Below, one piece after another: positions 16,592 through 25,130 of a stretch of 64,000 nucleotides of DNA (its first letter is position 1; every line of letters starts with the position of its first letter). The DNA is from Aureimonas sp. OT7 (GTDB taxonomy: Bacteria > Pseudomonadota > Alphaproteobacteria > Rhizobiales > Rhizobiaceae), in assembly GCF_014844055.1 (NCBI RefSeq), contig NZ_CP062167.1, forward strand, positions 3,075,501-3,139,500, given 5' to 3'. The notes beneath the pieces were generated by a model, which did no database searches, was not told the DNA's origin, and saw only the letters and a program-made list of their open reading frames with translations. The position numbers were made by a program, and so were the translations under genes.

Positions 16592-17124
16592 GTTACCGTC
16601 GCGACATTGCCGTTGGCGTCGGTGACGGTGATCGAGTTTCCGGCCATGCCCAGCGTCAGCTCCTCACCTTCGACCGTCTTGACCTTATGGGCGCCGCCAT
16701 CATCGCGGATCATGCCCATGGCCGCTTCCGCGGTCGCGCGGGCCGGGACCACATGGTACGTCAGGACCTTGGTGAGCTGCCCTTTGTTTTCTGGCTTCAC
16801 TAGCTCATCCACCGTACCGGCCGGAAGCTTTTCGAAGGCGGCATCGTCGGGTGCGAAGACCGTGAAGGGGCCCGGCCCGGCCAGCGTCTCCACTAGGCCG
16901 GCCGCCTTCACCGCCGCGACGAGCGTGGTCAGGTTGGAGGCATTCACGGCATTTTCGGCGATCGTCTTGTTGGCATACATCGGTGCGCCGCCGACCGTCA
17001 CGCTGCCACCCTCCTGTGACATCGCCATGCTGTCGACAGGCATCGAGCTGCCCTTGTCGGCTTCGGCGAATGCAACGCCGCCGATGGCGAGGCCGAGAAT
17101 ACCGGCGAATAGGATCGTCTTCAT
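16522..17124 (-). CDS. Secreted fasciclin (FAS1) domain protein
   Basis: This 200-residue exported protein has a signal peptide (residues 1-20, ending VAFA) and a single FAS1 domain (about 62-200). Landmarks are the H1-like stretch GPFTVFAPDDAAFEKLP and the H2-like NGVVHVIDTVLMP near the end. FAS1 domains mediate adhesion or matrix contacts. The gene is divergent from an ECF sigma and RskA-type anti-sigma pair, which strongly suggests it is their target, as with MPT70/MPT83 under SigK in mycobacteria. Its 3' end lies in the last copy of the 217-bp triplication, and two orphan copies of its final codons follow it. Confidence 0.92.
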   Translation of the reverse strand: MKTILFAGILGLAIGGVAFAEADKGSSMPVDSMAMSQEGGSVTVGGAPMYANKTIAENAVNASNLTTLVAAVKAAGLVETLAGPGPFTVFAPDDAAFEKLPAGTVDELVKPENKGQLTKVLTYHVVPARATAEAAMGMIRDDGGAHKVKTVEGEELTLGMAGNSITVTDANGNVATVTQADVLQSNGVVHVIDTVLMPAM

Positions 17125-17157
17125 GATTTTCTCCCTGTGTGTTCCCTACAGCAGGCA

Positions 17158-17185
17158 GATACGAAGCCGCGCCGCCACCGGATGC
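17158..17185 (-). promoter_or_regulatory. Candidate ECF sigma promoter of the FAS1 gene
   Basis: On the minus strand GCATCC (complement of 17180-17185) is followed after 16 bases by CGTATC (complement of 17158-17163), ending 33 bases before the FAS1 ATG. The -35 box resembles the CCATCC of mycobacterial SigK promoters, which also use a 16-17-base spacer. Assignment to the adjacent sigma factor is inference. Confidence 0.4.
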
Positions 17186-17276
17186 ATGCCGGCGAAAACT
17201 TCGCCGCCTCCCCCACTCCCTGAAGCGGCAAGCCGCCCTAGTTTGCCGCCTCTGCAGCGATCCGCACCGGGAGCCG

Positions 17277-17843
17277 ATGGGCATGACCCAGCAAGACACA
17301 CGCATGATCCTTGCGGCGGCGCTGGAGCAGACCGGGCGCGGCGATCACGATGCCTTTGCGACCGTCTACCGCATGACGAGCGCAAAACTGTTCGGCATCT
17401 GCCTTCGCATGCTGCCCACGCGGCAGGAGGCGGAAGAGACCTTGCAGGACGTGTATGTCAGCGTATGGCGGAAAGCGGCGCAGTTCGATGCGGGCCGGGC
17501 AAGCGCGATCAGTTGGCTTGCGGCGATCGCGCATAACCGGGCCATCGACCGTCTGCGCGCCGCCAGGGCGCACCGGCCCCGCGAGGTGGCCGAGGATGCA
17601 GCCTACGATATCGCCGACGACCGACCGGACGCCGACCAGATCCTGCTGTTCGGCGAGGAACTCACCAGGCTCGACCACTGCCTGGACGAGTTGGAAGAGC
17701 GTGCAAGATGGGCCATCCGCTCCGCCTTCCTGACGGGGCGCACGCATGATGAACTGTCCAGATCGGCCGCAATGCCGGTCGGCACCTTGAAAAGCATCAT
17801 TCGCAGAGGCTTGATGAAGTTGCGGGGGTGCATGGAGCCATGA
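17277..17843 (+). CDS. ECF-type RNA polymerase sigma factor (SigK-like)
   Basis: This 188-residue sigma factor has region 2 (DAFATVYRMTSAKLFGICLR, then EAEETLQDVYVSVWRKA and AIAHNRAIDRLR) and region 4 with a helix-turn-helix near the end (THDELSRSAAMPVGTLKSII). The start could be the ATG at 17277 or that at 17283; GGGAG lies 5 bases before the first. The stop overlaps the anti-sigma ATG by 4 bases, the usual coupling of a sigma with its inhibitor. The divergent FAS1 gene is the likely target. It should redirect RNA polymerase when the membrane anti-sigma is inactivated. Confidence 0.9.
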   Translation: MGMTQQDTRMILAAALEQTGRGDHDAFATVYRMTSAKLFGICLRMLPTRQEAEETLQDVYVSVWRKAAQFDAGRASAISWLAAIAHNRAIDRLRAARAHRPREVAEDAAYDIADDRPDADQILLFGEELTRLDHCLDELEERARWAIRSAFLTGRTHDELSRSAAMPVGTLKSIIRRGLMKLRGCMEP

Positions 17844-18541
17844 GCGCGGCTGATGAATTTGACGACGAGGATTTTCTGGCTGCCGAATACGCGCTCGGCA
17901 CGCTGGACGATGCCGCGCGCCGGCGGGCCGGCCATCGCCAGGAAACCGAGCCTGCCTTTGCCGCCGAGGTAGACCGCTGGAGCAATCTCCTTGCACCGCT
18001 GGGTGCGTCCACGCCCTCGGTCGCGCCCCCCGCTGCCCTATGGGGCAGAATTGCCGAGCAGACCCGCAGGCCGGTATCCGTGCATGTTGCGGCCGGCCGA
18101 ACCGTCTCCGCCATCTGGCGCCGGCTTGCGGTCGGCGGCATGGCGGCCGCTGTCGCCAGCATAGTGGCGCTCCTTGTCGTCATGCAGCCGGCGGAGCGCC
18201 CGGTCGGGCCGGGCTTCAGCTCTGTCATTGCGGCGCAATCGGGAGAGCCCATCGCTGTCGTGATACTTGCAGCCGACGGTCGTTCGGCCACCGTGACGCC
18301 GCTCCGACTGCCACTGGAAGCCGGCCGCGCCGCGGAATTGTGGTACATCCCGGCCGGTGGCACGCCCCGCTCCATGGGTGTCGTCGAAGCGGGCGAGACC
18401 CACGTCATGACCCTCGACGATGCCCTGCATGCGGATGCGCATGGCGATGCGTTTGCGATCTCCGACGAGCCGGCCGGCGGTTCGCCGACCGGGCAGCCAA
18501 CTGGCCCGGTCGTCGGCCAGGGCATGGTGAACGCGGTCTGA
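17840..18541 (+). CDS. RskA-like membrane anti-sigma factor
   Basis: This 233-residue protein has an acidic cytoplasmic N-terminal part (DFLAAEYALGTLDDAARRRA), one membrane segment at about residues 97-115, and a periplasmic domain with AELWYIPAGGTPRSMGVV, the signature of the anti-sigma-K factor RskA family. It should hold the sigma factor encoded just upstream (4-base overlap) at the membrane until a signal triggers its proteolysis. The N-terminus lacks a His-x3-Cys-x2-Cys zinc motif, so it is not a ZAS-type redox sensor. The signal is unknown. Confidence 0.9.
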   Translation: MSAADEFDDEDFLAAEYALGTLDDAARRRAGHRQETEPAFAAEVDRWSNLLAPLGASTPSVAPPAALWGRIAEQTRRPVSVHVAAGRTVSAIWRRLAVGGMAAAVASIVALLVVMQPAERPVGPGFSSVIAAQSGEPIAVVILAADGRSATVTPLRLPLEAGRAAELWYIPAGGTPRSMGVVEAGETHVMTLDDALHADAHGDAFAISDEPAGGSPTGQPTGPVVGQGMVNAV

Positions 18542-18694
18542 CGGATGGCCATCTGCGGGCCATCGCCGACGCGCGGCGTCAGCCCGCGCGCAATTGCCGC
18601 AGGCCCTTCACCGCGGGCCCCAGCCGGAAGAATGCGTTGAAATTTCGTCGGGCTGCGCCATGTTTACGACATATGGATTCGGGGAGGTTCAACG

Positions 18695-18994
18695 ATGGAA
18701 TACGACGTCTTCCAGCTGCCGGTTCGAGTCTTTTTCGGCATCGGCGTGCCACGCGATATAGTGACCGTCACTCAGGCCTATGCCTGGCTGCAGAACTGCC
18801 GGACGGTGCATCGAACCGAGATGCACGTCGCGGCGGTGCAGGCTTGCAAGGCTGCGTTCGCCAAGCAGGTCAACGCGGAGACGGTCCGCCGATCCGTTGC
18901 ACGGTTTGCCGAGCATTCCGGCATGTTGGTGCCGGAGGTCGACATTGCCCCCGCAACCACCGGCCTCAAGGTGCCATCGCGCCTGTCGGCCTGA
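18695..18994 (+). CDS. DUF982 family protein
   Basis: This 99-residue soluble protein of unknown function matches the small DUF982 family, which is expanded in Rhizobiales. Typical features are the early FFGIGVPRDIVTVTQAYAWL, a central VQACKAAFAKQV and the C-terminal ARFAEHSGMLVPEV. GGGGAGG lies about 9 bases before the ATG. It converges on the LOV kinase gene with only 3 bases between the stop codons. No regulatory link is visible. Confidence 0.8.
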   Translation: MEYDVFQLPVRVFFGIGVPRDIVTVTQAYAWLQNCRTVHRTEMHVAAVQACKAAFAKQVNAETVRRSVARFAEHSGMLVPEVDIAPATTGLKVPSRLSA

Positions 18995-18997
18995 TCG

Positions 18998-20458
18998 TCA
19001 GGCGTCTTCCGTCAGATCCTTCAGGGGCGCAACAGCCTCGAAGGCGATGCCACCGCTTTGAAAGTCTATCGAAGCGTTACCATTGATCTCGGCCGACAAG
19101 GCGCCTTCGATTATCCGCGTGCCGAAGCCACGGCGTTCAGGCTTGCGGACCGGAGGCCCGCCCTGCTCGTTCCAATGAAACCGAAGGACCGGCCCGTCGA
19201 CCGCCTCCTCCAGTGTCCAGGCGATTGCGATCGTGCCGTCCGCGGTCGATAGCGCCCCGTACTTGGACGCATTTGTGGCCAGCTCATGCAAGGCGAGCGC
19301 GAATGCAGAAACCGACCGCGCGCCCAGCACCACACGAGGCCCCCCGATACGGAAGGCACCACCGTCGAACGGCTTGATGGCCGAGGAGACGACATCCTCC
19401 AGTTGAGCCGCCGAGAAACCGTCCTGCGTCAGCAGGTCCTGCGCCATGGACAGCGCCTGCATCCGCCCGAAGGCGATTTCCTGCGCCTCTTCCAGCGTCT
19501 TGGCCGAACGCATCGACTGCGCAAAGACAGATTGCGCCGTAGCCAGGGAATTCTTGACGCGGTGGTTCAATTCCCGCGCAAGGAGCTTTCGGTGTTCCTC
19601 CGCCTCCTTGCGTGCGGTGATATCCAACGATATTCCCGCCATGCCTGTCGGCCGGTCGGTGATATCGGAACTCACCTGCCCCCGAACCTCGATCCAGCGC
19701 GTTTCGCCCGACGGCGTCCTGATGCGATACTCGACATCGAATTCATTGCCCGAGGCGATCGCCGCCTCCACAGTCTCGCGCCACCGGTTCCTGTCTTCCG
19801 GAACGATGGCGTCCTGCAGATCCGCGTAGCTGAAAGGCTCGTCTGCCTCGCGACCGAAATTCGCCTTGCAATGCCGGGATGCGACAAGCCGCTGACTTTG
19901 GAGATCGAGCGTCCAGACGCCCATCCCCGCAGCGTTTAGGATGAAACGCATCCTGCTTTCGCTCTGCATCAGGTCGAGCATGCGCCGCTCGACTTCCGAT
20001 TCCATCTCACCATGCGCGTTCTGCAACTCGGACACGCGCCTGCGATCCGGCGAAACGTCGAACTGGGAGGCGAAGAAATAGGTGAGGTTGCCGTCCTCGT
20101 CGAACACCGGAGAAACGAGCAGCCGGTTCCAGAAGGACGATCCGTCCTTGCGGTAGTTCAAAAGATCGACCTCGATGGCCTCGCGCCGCGCAACGGCGTT
20201 GCGGATGCGGGTGACGTCGTCCGTATTGGTGCCGGTACCTTGTAGGAAGCGGCAATTGCGGCCCAGTATCTCGTGGCGCTCATAGCCGGTCAGCCTGCTG
20301 AAGGCGTCGTTGACGAAAATGATCGGGTTGTCGGGCTGGTGCGGGTCGGTGATCAGCATCGGCATGCGCGTCGTGCGCACCGCAGCCGCGAACGGATCGG
20401 TGGACGCCGATGCCTTGTGGATCTCGCCTTCGATCCGGCTCTCTTCCTGTCGGTCCAT
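18998..20458 (-). CDS. Blue-light sensor histidine kinase (LOV-PAS-HWE)
   Basis: This 486-residue soluble kinase is built like Brucella LOV-HK (about 489 residues). The N-terminal LOV domain (about 25-140) has the flavin-binding motif GRNCRFLQG with the photoactive Cys at residue 69, the same position as in Brucella. A second PAS domain spans about 165-285. The kinase domain is of the HWE class: ELNHRVKN with phospho-acceptor His299, ALHELATNASKYGALS, and HWNEQGGPP. Light should form a Cys-FMN adduct that raises autophosphorylation. GAGGTGAG precedes the ATG. No response regulator is adjacent; in Brucella this kinase feeds PhyR and PdhS-type regulators encoded elsewhere. Confidence 0.93.
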   Translation of the reverse strand: MDRQEESRIEGEIHKASASTDPFAAAVRTTRMPMLITDPHQPDNPIIFVNDAFSRLTGYERHEILGRNCRFLQGTGTNTDDVTRIRNAVARREAIEVDLLNYRKDGSSFWNRLLVSPVFDEDGNLTYFFASQFDVSPDRRRVSELQNAHGEMESEVERRMLDLMQSESRMRFILNAAGMGVWTLDLQSQRLVASRHCKANFGREADEPFSYADLQDAIVPEDRNRWRETVEAAIASGNEFDVEYRIRTPSGETRWIEVRGQVSSDITDRPTGMAGISLDITARKEAEEHRKLLARELNHRVKNSLATAQSVFAQSMRSAKTLEEAQEIAFGRMQALSMAQDLLTQDGFSAAQLEDVVSSAIKPFDGGAFRIGGPRVVLGARSVSAFALALHELATNASKYGALSTADGTIAIAWTLEEAVDGPVLRFHWNEQGGPPVRKPERRGFGTRIIEGALSAEINGNASIDFQSGGIAFEAVAPLKDLTEDA

Positions 20459-20646
20459 CTCACCTCACAACCGGTGCTTACGAATATCGTACACCATCGA
20501 AAGTGGACGTTATTAGCGGCTGAGCACGGCGTTATCCAGACGTCGCGCCAAATGCAGCTTTGCCGCCCGAAGTGATATGCTTAGCGCCCTACGGACTTTA
20601 TCGGATCGAAAATTTTAGAATTTGGATGATGAGGAACAGTCACGGC

Positions 20647-20731
20647 TGGTGCGGTCGAGAAGACTCGAACTTCCACGGGTTGCCCCACAGCGACCTCAAC
20701 GCTGCGCGTCTACCAATTCCGCCACGACCGC
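20647..20731 (-). tRNA. tRNA-Leu (GAG anticodon)
   Basis: The reverse complement folds as an 85-nt class II tRNA with an encoded CCA end. The acceptor stem GCGGTCG pairs with CGACCGC. The anticodon stem CAGCG/CGCTG encloses the loop TTGAGGT, giving anticodon GAG for leucine codons CUC and CUU. A long variable arm with GGG/CCC pairing and a TTCGAGT loop are present. No integrase or att duplication lies beside it. Confidence 0.95.
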
Positions 20732-20894
20732 ACGCCGTGTACCGGTCAAGACCGGCGGGCCGATCTTGCGACCGGTGGCGGGCATGTAACAAAGCGCCGT
20801 GACGCACACAAGCCCATTTCGCTCGCCCCGGCGATTTTTCGGTCGATGTTCTGGAACACTTCCGGAAAAGACGGCTCGACGCTACATAGGCGGC

Positions 20895-21632
20895 ATGGAC
20901 CAGCCCATTGCCCCATCCGCCCCGGCGCGCCTTGCGACGCAAAGTTCCCACTTTCCGGCCCTTCCCGGTACGCCCCCGGTGGACTGGTTGATTCGCGATG
21001 GGCTGACGCCCTACCCCGAGGCGCTGGAATGGATGGAGGCGCGCGTGGCGGCCATCGCCTCCGGCGACGCACCAGAGGCCGTTCTCTTGGTGGAGCATCC
21101 CCCGCTCTATACCGCGGGCACCAGCTCACACAGCGACGACCTGACGGACCCGAACCGGTTTCCGGTCTTCAATGCCGGGCGCGGCGGAGAGTACACCTAT
21201 CACGGCCCCGGCCAGCGCGTGGCCTATGTGATGCTGGACCTGAAGCGACGGCGGCCGGACGTCCGCGCTTTCGTCGCCGCGCTCGAACAGTGGATCATCG
21301 CAACGCTTGCCGACATGCAGGTGAAGGGCGAGCGGCGGGAAGACAGGGTCGGCGTCTGGGTGTCCCGCCCCGAGAGGCCGCCCGGACCGGACGGCGCACC
21401 GGCGGAAGACAAGGTCGCGGCCATCGGCATCCGCATCCGCCGCTGGGTAACGTTCCACGGCATCAGCCTGAACGTCGATCCCGACCTGTCGCATTTTTCC
21501 GGCATCGTGCCCTGCGGCGTCCGTGGCCACGGCGTGACCAGCCTTGCCGACCTTGGCCTGCCGGTATCCATGCCCGAGGTGGACTCGATGCTGCGCCGCA
21601 ATTTCGAGATCGTTTTCGGGCATACGGCATGA
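20895..21632 (+). CDS. lipB: Octanoyltransferase LipB
   Basis: This 245-residue cytoplasmic enzyme transfers octanoate from acyl carrier protein to lipoyl domains, the first step of endogenous lipoate synthesis. Diagnostic motifs are [12 protein letters not shown], the catalytic Lys in DKVAAIGI, and the catalytic Cys in [15 protein letters not shown]. The frame opens at 20799; the ATG at 20895 gives the family length. An insertion of about 20 residues before the Lys ([15 protein letters not shown]) is rich in Pro and Gly. The stop overlaps the start of the next gene by 4 bases. lipA is not in the window. Confidence 0.95.
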   Translation: MDQPIAPSAPARLATQSSHFPALPGTPPVDWLIRDGLTPYPEALEWMEARVAAIASGDAPEAVLLVEHPPLYTAGTSSHSDDLTDPNRFPVFNAGRGGEYTYHGPGQRVAYVMLDLKRRRPDVRAFVAALEQWIIATLADMQVKGERREDRVGVWVSRPERPPGPDGAPAEDKVAAIGIRIRRWVTFHGISLNVDPDLSHFSGIVPCGVRGHGVTSLADLGLPVSMPEVDSMLRRNFEIVFGHTA

Positions 21633-22069
21633 CCGTCTATGTCGATGCTGACGCCTGCCCGGTGAAAGACGACATCCTGGACGTCGCAAGCCGCTTCGGC
21701 GTGGATGTCACCTACGTATCGAATGGCGGCCTTATGCCATCGAAATTTCCCGGCGCCCGGCTGGTCACGGTGCCGGCCGGCGCCGATGCGGCCGATGACT
21801 GGATCGCCAAACATGCCGGCCCGGGCGATGTCGTGGTGACGGCCGACATACCGCTGGCCGACAGAAGCCTTGCCAGGGGAGCCACGGTCCTGAACGTCAA
21901 TGGGCGGCCCTTTACCCCGGAAAGCATCGGGGCGGCGCTTTCCTATCGCGCCTTCAACCAGCATTTGCGCGAAACGGGCGAAAGCAAAGGCCATAATGCC
22001 GCCTTCTCGGCGGCGGATCGTTCGCGTTTCAGGCAGGAACTGAACAGGGTACTGCAACGTAGCGCCTGA
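21629..22069 (+). CDS. YaiI/YqxD family protein (UPF0178)
   Basis: This 146-residue protein starts [16 protein letters not shown], the signature of the UPF0178 family, and keeps [17 protein letters not shown] and NVNGRPFT. The aspartates near the N-terminus and in TADIPLAD suggest a PIN/NYN-like metal-dependent fold, but no reaction is established. It overlaps lipB by 4 bases and is translationally coupled to it. I know of no functional reason for the pairing. Confidence 0.9.
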   Translation: MTVYVDADACPVKDDILDVASRFGVDVTYVSNGGLMPSKFPGARLVTVPAGADAADDWIAKHAGPGDVVVTADIPLADRSLARGATVLNVNGRPFTPESIGAALSYRAFNQHLRETGESKGHNAAFSAADRSRFRQELNRVLQRSA

Positions 22070-22087
22070 CCGCATCGAGGGGCAGAC

Positions 22088-22900
22088 ATGGCCAGGCACA
22101 AGGATAGCGGATTGGTTTACCGCCACGCGGCCTTGACGCGGTTGACGCACTGGACCTGGGCGATTGCCCTCTTCTTCCTGCTTCTGTCCGGCCTGCAGAT
22201 CTTCATGGCACGGCCCGACCTGTATATCGGGCGCCAGTCGGGCTTTGCCTTCGACAACACCATCCTGTCCATCGGAGCCGTGGTCGAAGACGGCCAGCTA
22301 CGCGGCGTGACGGAGATTTTCGGGTACAGCTTCGACACGACCGGCTGGCTCGGCGTGGTGGAGGAAGCCGGACGCATGACGGCCAAGTCGTTTCCCGGCT
22401 GGATGACGATCCCCTCGTACCGCGACCTTGCCACAGGACGCATCGTCCATTTCTTCTTTGCGTGGATCCTTGTCGCCGCGCTGGCGCTCTGGTTGGTATC
22501 CAGCCTCGCCAACAGGCATCTGGGGCGCGACATCGTCCCCAGATCCGGCGATGCACGCGCCCTGCCCCAGGACATCGCCGACCATGCGCGATTGCGCCTG
22601 CACCACCGTCGCGCCTACGGCCCGCTGCAAAAGCTCAGCTATGCGCTGGTCCTTTTGGTGGCGCTGCCGCTGATGATCGCGACGGGGCTGACCATGTCGC
22701 CGGGCGTCAATGCGATGGTGCCGTTTCTGGCCGATCTTTTCGGCGGACGGCAGAGTGCCCGGACACTGCATTTCGCGATCATGCTCGTGCTGGTCGCCTT
22801 TTTTGTCGTGCACGTGGTCATGGTGGTCCTGGCCGGGCCGATCAACGAACTGCGCTCGATGATCACCGGCTGGTACCGCACCGATGGAGAACGCCCATGA
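22088..22900 (+). CDS. Cytochrome b561-type membrane subunit
   Basis: This 270-residue membrane protein has four main hydrophobic segments (about residues 21-40, 120-140, 185-205 and 225-250). Histidines in the segments suit two b-type haems (RLTHWTW, IVHFFFAW, LHFAIM, VVHVVMV). It belongs to the group of cytochromes b that deliver quinol electrons to a periplasmic partner. The next gene, overlapping by 4 bases, encodes a Tat-exported molybdopterin enzyme, so this is its likely electron donor. A loop of about 80 residues between the first two segments is longer than in simple cytochrome b561 proteins. Confidence 0.85.
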   Translation: MARHKDSGLVYRHAALTRLTHWTWAIALFFLLLSGLQIFMARPDLYIGRQSGFAFDNTILSIGAVVEDGQLRGVTEIFGYSFDTTGWLGVVEEAGRMTAKSFPGWMTIPSYRDLATGRIVHFFFAWILVAALALWLVSSLANRHLGRDIVPRSGDARALPQDIADHARLRLHHRRAYGPLQKLSYALVLLVALPLMIATGLTMSPGVNAMVPFLADLFGGRQSARTLHFAIMLVLVAFFVVHVVMVVLAGPINELRSMITGWYRTDGERP

Positions 22901-23679
22901 CGCCCGACCCGCGACGCCGGCGGCTGCTTCTCGGCGGCGCGGCGACCCTGGGCACCCTGCCCCTGGCAGGCTGTTTCGACGGCGCCGTCGAGCGTGATGG
23001 CACGGTGCGCAAGGTGCTGGCCTCGGCCAACGGCCTGACATACCGGGTCCAGAGGCTGCTGCTCAACTCCAATGCCCTGGCGCAGGAATTTTCCGCCAGC
23101 GAGATCCGCCAGCCCATGCGGCCCAACGGCGTCACCAACCCACAGGACGCCGATTACCGGCAATTGGCGGCGAACGCCTTTGCCGACTATCGGCTGACGA
23201 TCGACGGCCTGGTCGACAGGCCGGCCAGCTACGCGCTGGCCGAGTTGCGCAACATGCCGAACCGAACGCAGATCACCCGTCACGACTGCGTGGAAGGCTG
23301 GAGCTGCATCGCAATGTGGACGGGCGTTCCGCTTGGCCTCCTCCTGGATGCCGCGGGCGTGCAATCCGGGGCGCGCTATGCGGTGTTCTCGTGCTTCGAC
23401 ACGATGGAAATGGGTTTCACGGGCCCGGTTCGCTATTACGAGTCGATCGACCTGATCGATGCGCGCCACCCGCAGACGATCCTTGCGCATGCGATGAACG
23501 GGCAGCCCCTCCCCATATCCAACGGCGCACCGCTGCGCGTGCGCGTCGAGCGGCAGTTGGGTTACAAGATGGCCAAATATGTCAGCCGCATCACTCTGGC
23601 CGCCAGCCTGGACGGCTTCGGAGACGGCTATGGTGGATACTGGGAAGACCGTGGCTACGACTGGTTTGCCGGGATCTGA
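22897..23679 (+). CDS. Tat-exported molybdopterin-dependent oxidoreductase (sulfite oxidase fold)
   Basis: This 260-residue protein has a twin-arginine signal (RRRRLLLGG, residues 6-14) followed by a lipobox LAGC (23-26), so it may be a Tat-exported lipoprotein. The catalytic domain has the molybdenum-ligating Cys131 in HDCVEGWSC, as in YedY/MsrP and sulfite oxidases, and a late RVERQLGYKMAKYV. It probably works with the cytochrome b encoded immediately upstream. MsrP repairs oxidised methionine in periplasmic proteins, but the sequence is not close enough to claim that substrate. Its last 25 bases overlap the convergent ATP12 gene. Confidence 0.88.
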   Translation: MTPDPRRRRLLLGGAATLGTLPLAGCFDGAVERDGTVRKVLASANGLTYRVQRLLLNSNALAQEFSASEIRQPMRPNGVTNPQDADYRQLAANAFADYRLTIDGLVDRPASYALAELRNMPNRTQITRHDCVEGWSCIAMWTGVPLGLLLDAAGVQSGARYAVFSCFDTMEMGFTGPVRYYESIDLIDARHPQTILAHAMNGQPLPISNGAPLRVRVERQLGYKMAKYVSRITLAASLDGFGDGYGGYWEDRGYDWFAGI

Positions 23680-24413
23680 TCCGCGCTGCCCGCAAGGCCG
23701 ATCGCCCGCCCCGCGGCTACCATGTCGTCGCGGCGCGACGCACGCCTTTGCGCAGCCTCTTCGTCGGCACCCCACAATTCGATGTTCCAGTCTTCGTCGA
23801 TATGGGCCAGCTCGAACGCGGTCTCGGCATCCAAATGGCCTTCCAGGACCGCGTAGGCCAGCAGCACCGAGCCGGTCAGCGTCGTCATCTGGTGCAAGGC
23901 GGCGATCTTCAGCGGGTCCGAAATCGCGGCCATCATGGTGTTGAACGCCCGGACCGTTTCGGTCGGTTGGGCAACATGGACGATGCCGGACGTGATGTTG
24001 AACGCCCCCCCGACTCGCCGGCCTGCCCATTCGACGATGGGGTCCCAGCCGTGGGCCTGCTGCGCCACGAGCCTTTCGGGACCGTCGGCGCGGTAGAACA
24101 GAAGGTCGCTTTCGACATAACCGGCCAGGTCGTCCCGCGTTTCGGCAAGACGCGGCGCCACGCCGTCGACGGCGGTGTTGAGGAGCCGGGTCAGCGGCAT
24201 CGAGGACGGATCGATCCGCTCGCCCTGCATCGCCCATTCCTGGGCGATGGCCTCGGCGAGCTCCCTCGTCGTCGCCTCCAGCACCGTACGGCCGGGCGTG
24301 CGGACGAGCCGCCCGTCCAGAAGAACGCGCCAGCGTCCATCGACCTCGGCGACCGACGCCGTTTCATAGAAGCGCCGTGGTAGCTCCGGCGGCTTGGGTG
24401 CGGTTTCTGTCAT
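23655..24413 (-). CDS. ATP12-family F1-ATPase assembly chaperone
   Basis: This 252-residue protein matches the ATP12 family, which in mitochondria and alphaproteobacteria helps assemble the F1 alpha subunit. Landmarks are RFYETASV near the N-terminus, VLLDGRLVRTPGR, LAEAIAQEW and the region AFELAHIDEDWNIELWG. An in-frame GTG at 24422 could extend the protein by three residues; I choose the ATG at 24413. It is the last gene of a leftward run from rarA, 9 bases after the HAD phosphatase gene. Its 3' end overlaps the molybdoenzyme gene on the other strand. Confidence 0.88.
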   Translation of the reverse strand: MTETAPKPPELPRRFYETASVAEVDGRWRVLLDGRLVRTPGRTVLEATTRELAEAIAQEWAMQGERIDPSSMPLTRLLNTAVDGVAPRLAETRDDLAGYVESDLLFYRADGPERLVAQQAHGWDPIVEWAGRRVGGAFNITSGIVHVAQPTETVRAFNTMMAAISDPLKIAALHQMTTLTGSVLLAYAVLEGHLDAETAFELAHIDEDWNIELWGADEEAAQRRASRRDDMVAAGRAIGLAGSADQIPANQS

Positions 24414-24422
24414 GGCATGCAC

Positions 24423-25130
24423 TCAGGCGGTTTCCAGGCGATCGGGTATCCAGCGTACGGGATCTTCATGCGCGCGCCAGGCATCCAGCAGCTGGCCGAG
24501 ATGGTTGGCATCCGTTGCAACGGCCGTCGCTCCGGCAGCCCGCAGGGCATCCGGCCGCGCCGCACCCCAGGCGACCCCGATGCCCGTTGCGCCGGCCGCG
24601 CGTGCCATCGCCATATCGAAGGCGGCATCGCCGATGACGACGGTATCGGATGGAGCGATGCCGGTTTCCGTGCAGCTTTCCAGCACCATGGCCGGATGCG
24701 GCTTGGAAGGACAGTCGTCTGCGGTGCGCACCACATGGAAGCGATCGGCCAGCCCATGCGTGGCCAGGATGAAGTCCACCCCGCGCCGTGACTTGCCCGT
24801 CACCATGCCGACGAGATTCTCATCGACCGCGGACAGGCCGGCGACGAGGTCTTTCATGCCGGGAAACAGCGGCTCGTGCACCTGCCCCGCCGCGCGTGCC
24901 GCCTGGAAGGTCACGCGGTAGGCATCCGCGAGGTCTTCCGCCTCGGCAAGCGTAGAGCCTGGCCGCAATCTCTGCATCGCCTCGGCCAGCGACAGACCAA
25001 TGATGCCGTGGATGGCGGTGTCGGCGGGCGCCACCAGTCCACGGGCGCGGAAGGCCCCTCGCATCGTGCTGCAGATGACGGCGAAGCTGTCGGCGATGGT
25101 GCCGTCGCAATCGAACAGGAACAGGCGCAT
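24423..25130 (-). CDS. HAD-superfamily hydrolase (phosphoglycolate phosphatase-like)
   Basis: This 235-residue subfamily IA HAD phosphatase has the nucleophile motif FDCDGTIADS at residues 5-14, motif II MVTGKS, the Lys in SKPHP and the acidic motif IV VIGDAAFDMAMARAAG. These enzymes dephosphorylate small metabolites; the substrate is not known. The ATG at 25130 shares one base with the stop of the upstream pseudouridine synthase gene, so the genes are coupled. The same pair of RluC and HAD genes next to ATP12 is a recurring arrangement in Rhizobiales as I recall it. Confidence 0.9.
   Translation of the reverse strand: MRLFLFDCDGTIADSFAVICSTMRGAFRARGLVAPADTAIHGIIGLSLAEAMQRLRPGSTLAEAEDLADAYRVTFQAARAAGQVHEPLFPGMKDLVAGLSAVDENLVGMVTGKSRRGVDFILATHGLADRFHVVRTADDCPSKPHPAMVLESCTETGIAPSDTVVIGDAAFDMAMARAAGATGIGVAWGAARPDALRAAGATAVATDANHLGQLLDAWRAHEDPVRWIPDRLETA

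Noticed and set aside
18625..18650. GGAAG-N15-CGTC before the DUF982 gene as an EcfG promoter
   Set aside because: Both boxes deviate and the spacer is short, so it is not better than chance.
20647..20731. tRNA-Leu as an integration site for a mobile element
   Set aside because: No integrase, no repeated 3' end of the tRNA and ordinary chromosomal genes on both sides.
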